From the NCBI RefSeq assembly GCF_001877785.1, contig NZ_MINN01000022.1, positions 1-64,000 of the forward strand: DNA of 64,000 nt, given 5' to 3'. Numbering within the stretch: the first letter of the stretch is position 1; each line of letters begins with the position of its first letter. The translations under genes were made by a program, and so were the position numbers. This DNA is from Rossellomorea aquimaris. Its GTDB lineage: Bacteria > Bacillota > Bacilli > Bacillales > Bacillaceae_B. Shown here piece by piece: positions 23,549 through 32,190 of the stretch. A model generated the notes under the pieces. That model was not told where the DNA came from and did not search any database. It was given only the letters and a program-made list of their open reading frames with translations.

Positions 23549-23965
23549 ATGGCATTTTTCAGCAAGTTATTCGGAAAAAGCAATAGCCCTAAACAATCCA
23601 AAGGGAAAGATCCCAGCTACTATTCTAGTCTTGAACTTTTCATTATTTATGAAGGGGATGCTGATCGTGACAGTCATGAGGACGATCTATATACAGAATT
23701 AGAAAATGAGTTTTGGGTGTATCGTTCTCTAGGCGAATCGGGTGTGATGTCATCCTATTGGGCCAAAGATTACGGTATTCCTTTACCAGCTTTACCTGAA
23801 TACCCACTTATAGGAGTCTTTAAGCTTACCGCATATAAGGGTTTCAAAGAAGGGTATAAACATCCTCTTTTTATTTCATCTAATAAAGAAGAGGTGAAGA
23901 AATTTTTTGAAGAATATGAGAGAACACACCAAAGGGAAGAGATGGAGGATAAGAATCGGAGCTAA
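23549..23965 (+). CDS. Hypothetical protein (138 aa)
   Basis: 138 residues from ATG 23549 with GAAAGGAGA upstream; the in-frame TTG 23531 would cover that site. It begins MAFFSKLFGKSNSPK, an amphipathic start, then an acidic soluble domain with many Tyr (DPSYYSSLELFIIYEGDAD and ELENEFWVYRSLGESG) and a charged C terminus. No signal peptide or clear domain. Nothing links it to neighbours. Confidence 0.6.
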   Translation: MAFFSKLFGKSNSPKQSKGKDPSYYSSLELFIIYEGDADRDSHEDDLYTELENEFWVYRSLGESGVMSSYWAKDYGIPLPALPEYPLIGVFKLTAYKGFKEGYKHPLFISSNKEEVKKFFEEYERTHQREEMEDKNRS

Positions 23966-24274
23966 ATCCGGATAAGTAATATGATCACTGACCTCCAGTC
24001 GACTGGCGTATTAACACGGAGGGGGGCGACCCTGAAATCGGACTGTTTTTAAGGGTTTTCGTTTTAAGATAAGTAATTGCATAAAGCATTAAAAATAGCA
24101 GGCTACTTCGCATATGAATTAGACCTGCTTTGTTTATTGTTATACTAATATCTTAATTCAAATCTCAACCTCATTACGTCGAGCCTCTTGTAAAGAACTG
24201 TGTGTTACAATTGTTGAAAATTGAGATTACAAAAACTGGCCAGGTTAGTTGAATAAGTGATGGGGGAGATTGAA
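23966..24274. other. Gap with a weak hairpin
   Basis: No gene seen. It contains a G-rich segment near 24018 and an imperfect GCAGG/CCTGC hairpin with a T-rich tail at about 24098-24140, which may terminate the preceding gene. Confidence 0.45.
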
Positions 24275-24814
24275 ATGCTGCTTAACAAGACTTTGCATGC
24301 GCTGAAGAAGCGACTTGATGAAAGTGGGAATATGGAGATATTGGCTGAGCAAGGGAATATCCACACGGTTCATTGTTCATTTAATCCTCCTGTCGAAAGT
24401 GGAAAGCTGCAAACGTTTCAAGAAGAATCGAAGTTGATGCTACCGGAAGACGTCCGGGAATTTCTATCTCAACATAATGGAGCCAGGTTATATGAAATGA
24501 TCCTCGGTTCGAACAATATTGGTGGCGGATTACTAGTATACTCTTTAGAAGAAATAAAAAAAACACGTGCTATCCTTCAGTCATTGTCAGAATTTATTCC
24601 AATTGGGTATGTGTTTGAGAATCATCTTTTGATAGGCCGAACTGCTGTTGACCAAGATTGTCCTAACTATCTGTATATAGCCGGAACCATTCTAAAACCG
24701 GAACCTTTGCATTTGAATCTGGAACTGTTTTTAGATCGGTTTGTAGTGTCTCAAGGGTCAAACTTTTGGGATTGGCCGAACTACACGGCTAAGAATTATT
24801 ACAATCATTCCTGA
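24275..24814 (+). CDS. SMI1/KNR4 (SUKH) family protein
   Basis: 179 residues from ATG 24275 behind GGGGGAG; the in-frame ATG 24257 overlaps that site. The SUKH core is visible: LMLPEDVREFLSQHNGARLY, then YSLEEIKKTRAI, FIPIGYVFENHLLIG, and a closing region rich in aromatic residues. SUKH proteins often act as immunity proteins against secreted toxins. No toxin gene is next to it, so it may be an orphan immunity gene. Confidence 0.85.
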   Translation: MLLNKTLHALKKRLDESGNMEILAEQGNIHTVHCSFNPPVESGKLQTFQEESKLMLPEDVREFLSQHNGARLYEMILGSNNIGGGLLVYSLEEIKKTRAILQSLSEFIPIGYVFENHLLIGRTAVDQDCPNYLYIAGTILKPEPLHLNLELFLDRFVVSQGSNFWDWPNYTAKNYYNHS

Positions 24815-24945
24815 GACATTGAGTTTTAATACCAGATTCTATGAAACACAAAAAAATTGGATATGTTGTCAAAGGCAAAAGAAAACTTTTAACAATGTAT
24901 CTGTATACATGACATTCCCGAAATGGAAGAGGAGAGAGCTGGATT

Positions 24946-25905
24946 ATGGAAATGGAAAAGGGAAGGGCTGAATCTAACCGGAAAAAGGTATATCAGAGAT
25001 ATTTGCTTCCTCTTACAATTACTTCATCCATGTTAGTATCAGGTTTAATAGGATATACAGCCAGTAGAATAGCTGTTAAAAATAATGTGGGTAACACAAC
25101 TGATATAAGTAATTTAGATAATATGGAGAACCAGATAAATGAAGCTAGAGATCATTCTTTAAAAGTAATAGAAAAAGAGTTACCGAAAATAATCAGCGAT
25201 CTCGAAAAATACAATAAGGATATCAATTTATTGGTTAAAAATGTCAAGTGGCTAAATGACAATCTGGCTCCAATAAGGGAAGCAACAAACAAATTTGACA
25301 CTGCCATCACCGTAGCTAAAGGAGTCAACACTGTTGTTAAATTTCCCGTTGTAGGTGACATAACTACTAAATTAGCTTCGGCACAGATCCAACTTGATGA
25401 AATTGATCGAATATTAATTCGCTTGGAAAATTTAACTGTTATCCAACAAGAAATGAGTGATTCTCATCATAAGATAAATGTATTATATGAAAAATATCAA
25501 AAAGATAAAAGCATGGAGACGTTAATGCAAATTGAACAAGAGGTAAACTCAAACTTGATTTATCAGATTGAAGACTTAAAGAATACTACTATAGAGGCTC
25601 ATAAAGTTCTAGAACTGTCTTCTAGTGTTTTAATTACAGTAAATAAAACTAAATCCCTTCTTCATTCAATGCAGGAAATGGGCGAAAATACGCTGGATGT
25701 CATTCAGTTTTGGAAGGAAACGGAAGACAGTTCTGGAATTGGGGCAAATGAAAGTTTAGAGAAGGATTTAAACGCTTCTATAGAAAAGATTCAAAAACTG
25801 CCAAATGAGTTATCTCAACGATCCAAGAGTACAATAACGTCAATAGAGAATGTGCAAAAAGAACTGCAGACTGTAAAAATAGCAGAAATGGTCAGTGGTG
25901 AGTGA
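24946..25905 (+). CDS. Membrane-anchored coiled-coil protein
   Basis: 319 residues. One membrane segment (LLPLTITSSMLVSGLIGYTASRIAV, about residues 23-47) is followed by a long, mostly helical region rich in Lys, Glu, Asn and Ile with heptad-like spacing. A small hydrophobic patch near residue 130 (GVNTVVKFPVVGDITT) interrupts the coiled coil. The topology suggests a short cytoplasmic N terminus and an extracytoplasmic rod. No family recognised. GGAAGAGGAGAG precedes ATG 24946 and a strong terminator follows. Confidence 0.7.
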   Translation: MEMEKGRAESNRKKVYQRYLLPLTITSSMLVSGLIGYTASRIAVKNNVGNTTDISNLDNMENQINEARDHSLKVIEKELPKIISDLEKYNKDINLLVKNVKWLNDNLAPIREATNKFDTAITVAKGVNTVVKFPVVGDITTKLASAQIQLDEIDRILIRLENLTVIQQEMSDSHHKINVLYEKYQKDKSMETLMQIEQEVNSNLIYQIEDLKNTTIEAHKVLELSSSVLITVNKTKSLLHSMQEMGENTLDVIQFWKETEDSSGIGANESLEKDLNASIEKIQKLPNELSQRSKSTITSIENVQKELQTVKIAEMVSGE

Positions 25906-26009
25906 AGCGGGGATAATCTCTTATTTTAGTAGCTAACTTATGGTGAACCCTATTTTAACTAAATAATAATAATATACGGTTTTTTCATCAAAAGGAGATT
26001 CCTCTCACA

Positions 26010-26055
26010 AAAAAGTGTCATACCCCTCTAAAACAGAAAATATGACACTTTTTTA
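26010..26055. terminator. Terminator, first of a near-identical pair
   Basis: AAAAAAGTGTCATA ... TATGACACTTTTTT. Almost the same hairpin occurs at 30666-30711; the arms AAAAAGTGTCATA/TATGACACTTTTT are shared. Confidence 0.85.
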
Positions 26056-26121
26056 TATTATCTTTAAATTACCCCTCTAGATCATTGGGGCCATCCCCCC
26101 AATATGCTAGAAATAAAAATC

Positions 26122-26322
26122 CTATTCTTCACTATCATCCCTTTTAATTACTAAAAAAACACCAGTCAAGAAAACGATGATAATAAATGCATAGATGTAC
26201 CACCCCATGAAATTAAATGTTCCACCGGAAGTATATCTTGAGGCCTCTTCAATTGCTTTTACAACGCAAAAGGTAAGAACGGAAAGACAGGATATTAGTA
26301 CCCCGATGCTTTTTAACTCCAT
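26122..26322 (-). CDS. Small two-TM membrane protein (66 aa)
   Basis: 66 residues from ATG 26322 with AAAGGAGG seven bases upstream. Two hydrophobic segments (SIGVLISCLSVLTFCVVKAI and GWYIYAFIIIVFLTGVFLVI) are joined by a short polar loop, and the tail is charged (KRDDSEE). Unrecognised. Confidence 0.65.
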   Translation of the reverse strand: MELKSIGVLISCLSVLTFCVVKAIEEASRYTSGGTFNFMGWYIYAFIIIVFLTGVFLVIKRDDSEE

Positions 26323-26382
26323 CAAACTCCTCCTTTCTTATCTGAAACATGTTCTATTTATCTTATTCTTACTACTTTCTGT

Positions 26383-26997
26383 TTACTCCAAGCTCCCCGC
26401 ATAATCATCCTTCACCCAATACGTAAGCGAGCCGTCCTGATTGATCTCATATCGTAGATCCGCTTTCTGCAGACCGTCAATCATCAGTGGCTGCAGCTGA
26501 CTCAACTTCAAATTGCTTTCTTCTATGTAGGTCGACAGGATTTCATGATGATACGTATTCGTCTTAGTTGAGGAAACGAGATAGTCGACGGCTGCCTGCT
26601 TGATCACGTATAGTTCCATTGTTTTGGTGTGGAGCTCTTTAAAGTCCCTTGGCGGATTTAGGTCCATGAGTTTTAAGTAGTTTTGTTTAAGCATGATGTC
26701 TGTCTCATTGACTTGCATCTTGAGGGAACTCAGGTCTCCGTTTGCTTCGTTTACTTTTGTCATCAGCTGCTTGAAGCTTTGGTCGCTTGAGCTGAAATAT
26801 TGTTCACGCTCCTGCAGGTAGCTTCTGATCTTCTGGTCGTGGTTGATGGTCAGTTCGTTGTAGAGTTTCATGGGCAGGCCGCTGGCGAAGAGGGCGATTA
26901 GGACGAGACCTATTGCGCCCCAGGACCACTTTGGAGGCTTCTTATTTCTTGGTTGATACCGGTCATCATTCCAATAATCTCTTTCAGCGATAGGCAT
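26383..26997 (-). CDS. Membrane-anchored hypothetical protein (204 aa)
   Basis: 204 residues with a short basic cytoplasmic N terminus rich in Tyr, Asp and Pro (residues 1-25), one membrane segment (WGAIGLVLIALFASGLPM, about 26-43) and a helical extracytoplasmic domain of about 150 residues with conserved-looking MDLNPPRDF. The last part is beta-like (RYEINQDGSLTYWVKDDYAG). GAGGA precedes ATG 26997. Family not recognised. Confidence 0.6.
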   Translation of the reverse strand: MPIAERDYWNDDRYQPRNKKPPKWSWGAIGLVLIALFASGLPMKLYNELTINHDQKIRSYLQEREQYFSSSDQSFKQLMTKVNEANGDLSSLKMQVNETDIMLKQNYLKLMDLNPPRDFKELHTKTMELYVIKQAAVDYLVSSTKTNTYHHEILSTYIEESNLKLSQLQPLMIDGLQKADLRYEINQDGSLTYWVKDDYAGSLE

Positions 26998-27153
26998 TCT
27001 TAATTCCTCGATTCATTCTTTTCTAGTAAAATACTCCATTAATTTTAACATAATATTACATTTTGTATTACTTAATTCTCCTAAGCTGCGGTTGTTCTCT
27101 CTATTAATAAGAAGTAGTATGTAATTAGAAGAAATTAGTAAAAGAGGGATAGA

Positions 27154-28050
27154 ATGACTACGACTAATAAAGTGAAATATGTTTCGACCACTGCACTTTC
27201 AAAAGAATTAAAAATGAATGTAAAGGAAACGTTTAACATTTTCCTTGCTAATGGATTGATTAATAGAGTGGATAATCAATGGGTGTTAACCGAAAAAGGT
27301 AAGCAATCAGGTGGGACAATTAAGAGGCATCCCAAAGTTGGAGAATATATTGCATGGGATGAAACGATAAAAGATCATAGCATGTTCAAAACTGATCGTA
27401 AGGATGAACTTCTGAATATAACTGCTTTGAGTAAACACTTTGGGGTTTCAAAGCTTAAAATGAATCCAATCCTGTCTGAGCTTGGTTTTATTCAAAAGGG
27501 ACTCAAAGGGTGGACAGTAACAAAGCTTGGTCAAAGCTTAGGCGGGAAACAATTAGAATATGATAAAACAGGTGTGCCCTATGTAAACTGGCCAGAAATC
27601 ATATTGCAGAATAAGAGACTGGTAGAAACGATGAAAGAGCTGCAGGGGAATGATACAGAAGAAGAGACAAAGGCTGCCAATCATAACCCTTTAGAGTTTA
27701 GAGAAAAGTTCGAAGCCAAACACAGAGCGGCTGATGGTCATTATGTGAGATCAAGAGCAGAGATGTTAATCGATAATTGGTTGTACATGTCTGAAATTGT
27801 CCATGCATATGAAAGAAAATTACCGGTTGAGGAAGACGTATACACTGATTTCTATCTGCCGATTGGTAAAGTGTATATAGAATATTGGGGATTGGAAAAC
27901 GATCCTAAATATGCTGCAAGGAAACAAGAGAAGTTAAGGATTTATAAAAAGTATGGCTTTAATCTAATTGAGCTTCATGATGCGGATATTCAGAATTTGG
28001 ATGATATTTTGCCTAAGAAATTATTGATGTTTGGGATTAAGGCTTATTAA
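27154..28050 (+). CDS. Two-HTH protein with C-terminal PD-(D/E)XK-like nuclease domain
   Basis: 298 residues. Two related winged-helix units occupy the N-terminal half: VSTTALSKELKMNVKETFNIFLANGLI ... WVLTEKGK and LLNITALSKHFGVSKLKMNPILSELGFI ... WTVTKLGQ, like phage antirepressor C-terminal domains. The C-terminal part is a restriction-nuclease-like fold: VRSRAEMLIDNWL supplies the first acidic residue, DFYLPIGKVYIEYWG the D and E, followed by KLRIYKKYGFNLIEL. This lacks a canonical E-x-K but matches the Vsr/DUF559-like group. It probably binds and cuts DNA; a defence or mobile-element role is inferred. GAGGG precedes ATG 27154. Confidence 0.75.
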   Translation: MTTTNKVKYVSTTALSKELKMNVKETFNIFLANGLINRVDNQWVLTEKGKQSGGTIKRHPKVGEYIAWDETIKDHSMFKTDRKDELLNITALSKHFGVSKLKMNPILSELGFIQKGLKGWTVTKLGQSLGGKQLEYDKTGVPYVNWPEIILQNKRLVETMKELQGNDTEEETKAANHNPLEFREKFEAKHRAADGHYVRSRAEMLIDNWLYMSEIVHAYERKLPVEEDVYTDFYLPIGKVYIEYWGLENDPKYAARKQEKLRIYKKYGFNLIELHDADIQNLDDILPKKLLMFGIKAY

Positions 28051-28078
28051 AAGTACATGAGCAATTGGGGGAGAAACA

Positions 28079-29104
28079 TTGAACAATTTTGATTGGGAAT
28101 GCAGCGGATATCGTCTTTTTTCTACTGCGAATATACAAACTAAAGTAAATGCCGATAAATTATTTGTGAGTTTATTGAAGAAGATCGAGGACAATCGGTT
28201 AGATATAAACAAATCGTTTACTGTAAAAGAAATTACGGAACTCATCCCTAGAGGGACTGCGGATGTAGAAAATTATGCAACGTATGGATTCTCTATTATG
28301 AGTATGTTCAGTGCCCAGAAACAAAGGAATTACTTTATCTTTAAGAACCAAGAAATAGTGGGTGAGTTCACTAGGATTTGTAACAACAACCGTAATAGAG
28401 ATAATTACTATTGGAAGAAGCATTATCTAAATAAAGTAGTTAGAATCAATCCTAAGTATATTGTTCAGAACAGGATATATCCTAAGAATTCTTTCAATCT
28501 CATGCAATTCTTTGAAGGATACGTAAGAAATTACAGAAGGCTAAATTTGTCTGTTAATCATAATCGTTCGATGTTTACAAAAAGAGAAATCGACTATTTT
28601 GCCAGTTTGGGAGAGATGCTTGGTTTCGAGGTTTTTATTGAGGATAGGAAAATGGATAAGGCGAAGGGGCGGTCCCGCCCAATGGACCTGGCCTGGTGGA
28701 AGTGGGATAAACGAATCAGTGAAAAAGAGTATGTATCTTTAGATTTACATCTGGAGAGGGAGAGTGTGTGGTGGAAGGACGTTGAGACAGTAGAGAAGTT
28801 GTTTTCCGAAACAGAAGAAGGCTGTGTCCCCACTCATGTGATTGGTATTCAATACATAGAATCAGAGAAAAGAATTGATTATTTAAACAATCTGGTTTTA
28901 GAGAAAAATCGTCAGCAGCAGTCAAGTGCATTAATGGTCTACCGGTATGATGATGTAGAAACGGAGATGCAAAAAGTGAGTGCGTTTTGGATTAACCCGG
29001 ATGGAAAACAAGATGAGCGTCATGCGTTTTGTAAGGTGGATGAGTCGGGGTATTGGTTAATGCTTTTTGAAGAAGAAGTTGACTTTTCGATAACTGGGAA
29101 GTGA
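28079..29104 (+). CDS. Hypothetical protein, possibly nuclease-like (341 aa)
   Basis: 341 residues from TTG 28079 behind GGGGGAG. It lies 28 bases after the two-HTH nuclease-like gene, so the two are probably one transcript. The N-terminal half is basic and Asn/Tyr-rich. In the middle EVFIEDRKMDKAKGRSRPMDLAWWKW ... YVSLDLHLERE has the order of acidic residues of a divergent PD-(D/E)XK core, preceded by LGEMLGFEV. I cannot place it in a named family; the nuclease reading is tentative. A bidirectional terminator follows. Confidence 0.6.
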   Translation: MNNFDWECSGYRLFSTANIQTKVNADKLFVSLLKKIEDNRLDINKSFTVKEITELIPRGTADVENYATYGFSIMSMFSAQKQRNYFIFKNQEIVGEFTRICNNNRNRDNYYWKKHYLNKVVRINPKYIVQNRIYPKNSFNLMQFFEGYVRNYRRLNLSVNHNRSMFTKREIDYFASLGEMLGFEVFIEDRKMDKAKGRSRPMDLAWWKWDKRISEKEYVSLDLHLERESVWWKDVETVEKLFSETEEGCVPTHVIGIQYIESEKRIDYLNNLVLEKNRQQQSSALMVYRYDDVETEMQKVSAFWINPDGKQDERHAFCKVDESGYWLMLFEEEVDFSITGK

Positions 29105-29191
29105 CTATAATTTTATAAGGGAAATTATCGTTAGCTTTTCTAATTAAGGTTGTAAATGGGATCATAAGCAAATGAGGTCTACAAAAAGAAT

Positions 29192-29231
29192 CACCTAAAA
29201 CGTAGATTTTCCAGTGTTTTAGGTGGTTTTT
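29192..29231. terminator. Bidirectional terminator
   Basis: CACCTAAAAC and GTTTTAGGTG with T runs on both sides, between the convergent hypothetical gene and the YjzC-like gene. Confidence 0.8.
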
Positions 29232-29244
29232 AAATCTATGTTTG

Positions 29245-29409
29245 TCATTGTTTTTTCCATTTCCGTCCTTTTTCTTGTGTTGGTGGAAGCCTATCTCCCG
29301 GTCCAATTTTTACTACCCGTGGTTTACTAACTTCACCACCTCTAGGACCTACTTCTTTGTATTTTCCAGGGGGTTGATTATCCATTCCAGGCTTTTTATT
29401 ACCGGTCAT
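29245..29409 (-). CDS. YjzC-like small protein (54 aa)
   Basis: 54 residues reading KPGMDNQPPGKYKEVG ... PGDRLPPTQEKGRKW, which fits the pattern of the small YjzC family of Bacillus (PG-P-G-Y-E-G near the start, GD-PPT and W near the end). AAAGGAGGTGG precedes ATG 29409 and a terminator lies just downstream. Basic, Pro/Gly-rich, probably soluble. Function unknown. Confidence 0.7.
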   Translation of the reverse strand: MTGNKKPGMDNQPPGKYKEVGPRGGEVSKPRVVKIGPGDRLPPTQEKGRKWKKQ

Positions 29410-29448
29410 TTTTACCACCTCCTTTATAATAATTATACCATTTTTTGC

Positions 29449-29454
29449 TATAAT
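29449..29454 (+). promoter_or_regulatory. Extended -10 promoter of the FRG gene
   Basis: TTTTGCTATAAT: TATAAT preceded by TGC gives an extended -10. The same string occurs before the methyltransferase cassette at 52099. Confidence 0.45.
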
Positions 29455-29525
29455 TAAAGTTGTAAGTAAGTTTAATTAGAAATCTAGAAAATAAATAGGG
29501 AGAACTTTCATATCTAAAGATTTAT

Positions 29526-30566
29526 ATGGGGGTAGATAAATTGGTAACTACCAAAGTACTAAAAGAGGTTTGGATAGAAGAGAGTGATTTGTTTTTTCAA
29601 GATTTTTCTCCAATAGGAAAGTATTCATTTTTATTTGAAAGATTTATTTTTAGAGGAGAACGAACTGAAAAATTCAATAAACTGTTGCCTACATCTTTGA
29701 GAGAAGATAAAGGTAGTGTTGAAAAATTATATGGTTTTGCTCAATTAAGTGGAATGGATATTACACATCCTCAATATAATTTCGAGTCTTTTTATCAGTC
29801 AGCAGAATTAAATATTCTTATGAATTTCTATAGAGCAGCTAATTATAAAGGTTTAAATTTACCTGATGTCTCATTTTTTAGAAATCATAGTTTAGAAATG
29901 TTTCCTTCAATTGATATGTTAAGAATTGAAATAGGTGATAAGTGGCTACCAAATCAATTTTTAGAGATAGCGGCATTAGCACAGCATTATGGATTACCTA
30001 CAAGATTGCTTGACTGGAGTAAGGACTTATATACATCTCTATATTTTGCGAGTGCTGGTGCATTACATTCGGAGGACGATTCTAAATATTTGGTTTTATA
30101 TGCATTAGATTATTTCACTATTGAATTTTTTAAAAATACTACTGCTAGAATTCCTTTACGTTTAATAACTCCTGAACTTTATAAAAACCCAAATTTGAAT
30201 TACCAAAAAGGCATATTGAGTGCTTGGGAATACAAAACTTGCTATATTCAAGATTTAATGAAACAAAATCAAGTTTCAGGAAAAGAGCTTGATGAACTTT
30301 TATTCCCACTCGTAAATAACAAGTCTCTAGATGTTCTTATTCAAGAATACGTTGATGAAAATAATATTTCTTGGGGAGGTGACGGGTTTGAAGAACAAGA
30401 ACCTTTAATCTATAAATTTTATATACCGATATCGCTGGCACATAAAATTTATGATTATTTACTTAAGATAGGCTATGGAGCAGATAGGTTATTTTCAGGA
30501 TTTGAAGGTATTTCTCAAATGCTTAAAGATAACATGGTTTATTATAAAAAAACCAACCGTACTTAG
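29526..30566 (+). CDS. FRG-domain protein
   Basis: 346 residues from ATG 29526; TTG 29541 with GGGGG upstream is an alternative start. The FRG domain is clear: FIFRGERTEKFNKLLPTSLR near residue 40 and LAQHYGLPTRLLDWSKDLYTSLYFASAG near residue 155. FRG domains occur in phage and bacterial accessory proteins, often near toxin or defence genes, and have no settled activity. Base composition is clearly more AT-rich than that of the flanking sugar genes, suggesting acquisition by transfer. It is flanked by its own promoter and a strong terminator. Confidence 0.9.
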   Translation: MGVDKLVTTKVLKEVWIEESDLFFQDFSPIGKYSFLFERFIFRGERTEKFNKLLPTSLREDKGSVEKLYGFAQLSGMDITHPQYNFESFYQSAELNILMNFYRAANYKGLNLPDVSFFRNHSLEMFPSIDMLRIEIGDKWLPNQFLEIAALAQHYGLPTRLLDWSKDLYTSLYFASAGALHSEDDSKYLVLYALDYFTIEFFKNTTARIPLRLITPELYKNPNLNYQKGILSAWEYKTCYIQDLMKQNQVSGKELDELLFPLVNNKSLDVLIQEYVDENNISWGGDGFEEQEPLIYKFYIPISLAHKIYDYLLKIGYGADRLFSGFEGISQMLKDNMVYYKKTNRT

Positions 30567-30665
30567 AACTGTCACGGTGACCCGGATCATAAATTAATGA
30601 AAACGGTCTTCATCAAATAGAGTTTCATCTATTCCTTTTCATTAAAAGAGTGGATAAGTCCCAAC

Positions 30666-30711
30666 AAAAAGTGTCATATCTCTCTGAAACAGAGAGATAT
30701 GACACTTTTTT
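30666..30711. terminator. Terminator, second of a near-identical pair
   Basis: AAAAAGTGTCATATCTCTCT-GAAAC-AGAGAGATATGACACTTTTTT, a perfect 20-bp stem. Shares its arms with 26010-26055. Confidence 0.9.
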
Positions 30712-30769
30712 ATTTTATCTTCAGTCCACCCCTCCCAAAACAATCAAACATAAAACACCAACACAAAAA

Positions 30770-30799
30770 TGTAAGCGGTTTTATAATAAAGCGCTTTCA
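30770..30799 (+). promoter_or_regulatory. Tandem cre-like operators at the glucan operon promoter
   Basis: TGTAAGCGGTTTTA (30770-30783) matches the CcpA cre consensus TGWAANCGNTNWCA at all but one position. AAAGCGCTTTCA (30788-30799) is a second site and recurs in part at 43023-43033. A TATAAT at 30782-30787 sits between them, so binding would block the promoter. Confidence 0.5.
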
Positions 30800-30837
30800 C
30801 GGAAAATGAAGGTAACGAAAAGGGAGGGGTTAAGGAT

Positions 30838-32115
30838 ATGAATGCTTGGAAAAAGTTTATGACAGGTGCAGCGATATCCACGATGTTGTTTGCTGGAGGA
30901 TGCAGCGGGGGATCGAGTGAGACTGGGTCTGAGAGCAGTGGCGACAAGGTCGTGTTGGATTATTGGCATACGTATAGCGATCAGGAAGAGGTCATTCTTA
31001 ATGAGAAGATTAAGCCTTTGTTTGAGAAAGAACATCCTGAGATTGAGTTGAAGCTTACGAGGATGCCGTATGAGGGATTGAAACAGCAGGTGATCGCGGG
31101 GGTGTCCGGCGGTGAAGCGCCTGATTTGATGCGTATGGATATTGTGTGGGTTTCTGAATTTGCCAAGATGGGCGCCCTACAGGAAGTTAGCGGTATGGAA
31201 GGGTTCGAGGACGTGAAGAACAGTGTCTTCGAAGCTCCGATGGCGACGAACATCTATGATGGGAAGTATTATGGCGTGCCGGTCAATACAAATACGAAAA
31301 TAGCAATCTATAATAAAGATCTACTTGAAAAAGCTGGATACACGGAAGCGCCTAAGACGATGGATGAGTTGAAGGATGCAGCGAAGAAGGCGGTTGATGC
31401 CGGCGCTAAAGGCGGAATCGGCATCGGCGGAAGCAATACATGGGGATTCCTTCCGTACTTCTGGAGTCTTGGCGGCAAGTTGACGAATGATGATTATACA
31501 AAGTTCGATGGTTATTTAAATAGTAAGGAAAGCGTTGCTGCGATTGAAGAAATGGCTTCATGGCAGAAGGATAAGCTGCTTTCTCCTACCATTCTTGGCG
31601 GTGAACCTGGCGCCTGGGACGGAATGAAAGCCGGTCAGTACCTGATGCTGGATGACGGCCCTTGGTTCTACAGTATTCTTGGAAATGAAGAAGGCAGCAA
31701 ATTCAATCCGGAAGAACAAACAGTCAGCGGACTGATTCCTGAAGGTCCTGGTGGAAGCCGTTCTGTTATCGGCGGTGAGAACCTTGTCACATTTGCAGGT
31801 TCCGAACACCCTGAAGAAGCATGGACGTTTGCGAAATGGATGTTGACAGAAGAGCCTCAGAAATTGATGGCTGAAGCAGGATTGATTCCTACGAATAAGA
31901 ACGCTGCAAATGATCCGAAAGTGATTGAGAATCCGATTGTCGAGAAGTATGTCAAACAGCTAGAAACAGCACTGCCGCGTACACCGATTGCTGAGTGGTC
32001 GGAAATTGAAGAGGTCATTAACTTGAACTTTGAGAAAGTGATGCGCGGGAAGATGAAACCGAAAGAAGCAATGGATGATGCAGCGAAGAAAGCGGATGCC
32101 ATTCTTCAACAGTAA
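30838..32115 (+). CDS. Sugar ABC transporter solute-binding lipoprotein
   Basis: 425 residues. Lipobox FAGGC (Cys 22) with a Gly/Ser-rich linker, then a family 1 solute-binding protein (VVLDYWHTYSDQEE, VNTNTKIAIYNKDLLEKAGYTEAPKT, GENLVTFAGSEHPEEAWTFAKWM). It is followed by two permease genes and GH66 enzymes, so the likely ligands are isomaltooligosaccharides or cyclic dextrins made outside the cell. A hairpin after it (32125-32160) would favour higher expression of the binding protein than the permeases. AAAGGGAGGGG precedes ATG 30838. Confidence 0.95.
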   Translation: MNAWKKFMTGAAISTMLFAGGCSGGSSETGSESSGDKVVLDYWHTYSDQEEVILNEKIKPLFEKEHPEIELKLTRMPYEGLKQQVIAGVSGGEAPDLMRMDIVWVSEFAKMGALQEVSGMEGFEDVKNSVFEAPMATNIYDGKYYGVPVNTNTKIAIYNKDLLEKAGYTEAPKTMDELKDAAKKAVDAGAKGGIGIGGSNTWGFLPYFWSLGGKLTNDDYTKFDGYLNSKESVAAIEEMASWQKDKLLSPTILGGEPGAWDGMKAGQYLMLDDGPWFYSILGNEEGSKFNPEEQTVSGLIPEGPGGSRSVIGGENLVTFAGSEHPEEAWTFAKWMLTEEPQKLMAEAGLIPTNKNAANDPKVIENPIVEKYVKQLETALPRTPIAEWSEIEEVINLNFEKVMRGKMKPKEAMDDAAKKADAILQQ

Positions 32116-32124
32116 TGTTGACAA

Positions 32125-32160
32125 GAGAAGGTACTCACCGATTTGGTGCAGTATCTTCTT
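32125..32160 (+). other. Intercistronic hairpin after the binding-protein gene
   Basis: GAGAAGGTACTCACC and GGTGCAGTATCTTCT form a stem with one mismatch. Such hairpins between binding-protein and permease genes usually set their ratio; a partial terminator is possible. Confidence 0.5.
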
Positions 32161-32190
32161 TCATTCATAAGGACATAAGGAGGGATCAAG

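Noticed and set aside
27154-30566. Prophage remnant
   Set aside because: Antirepressor-like helix-turn-helix units are suggestive, but there is no integrase, attachment-site pair, or structural phage gene.
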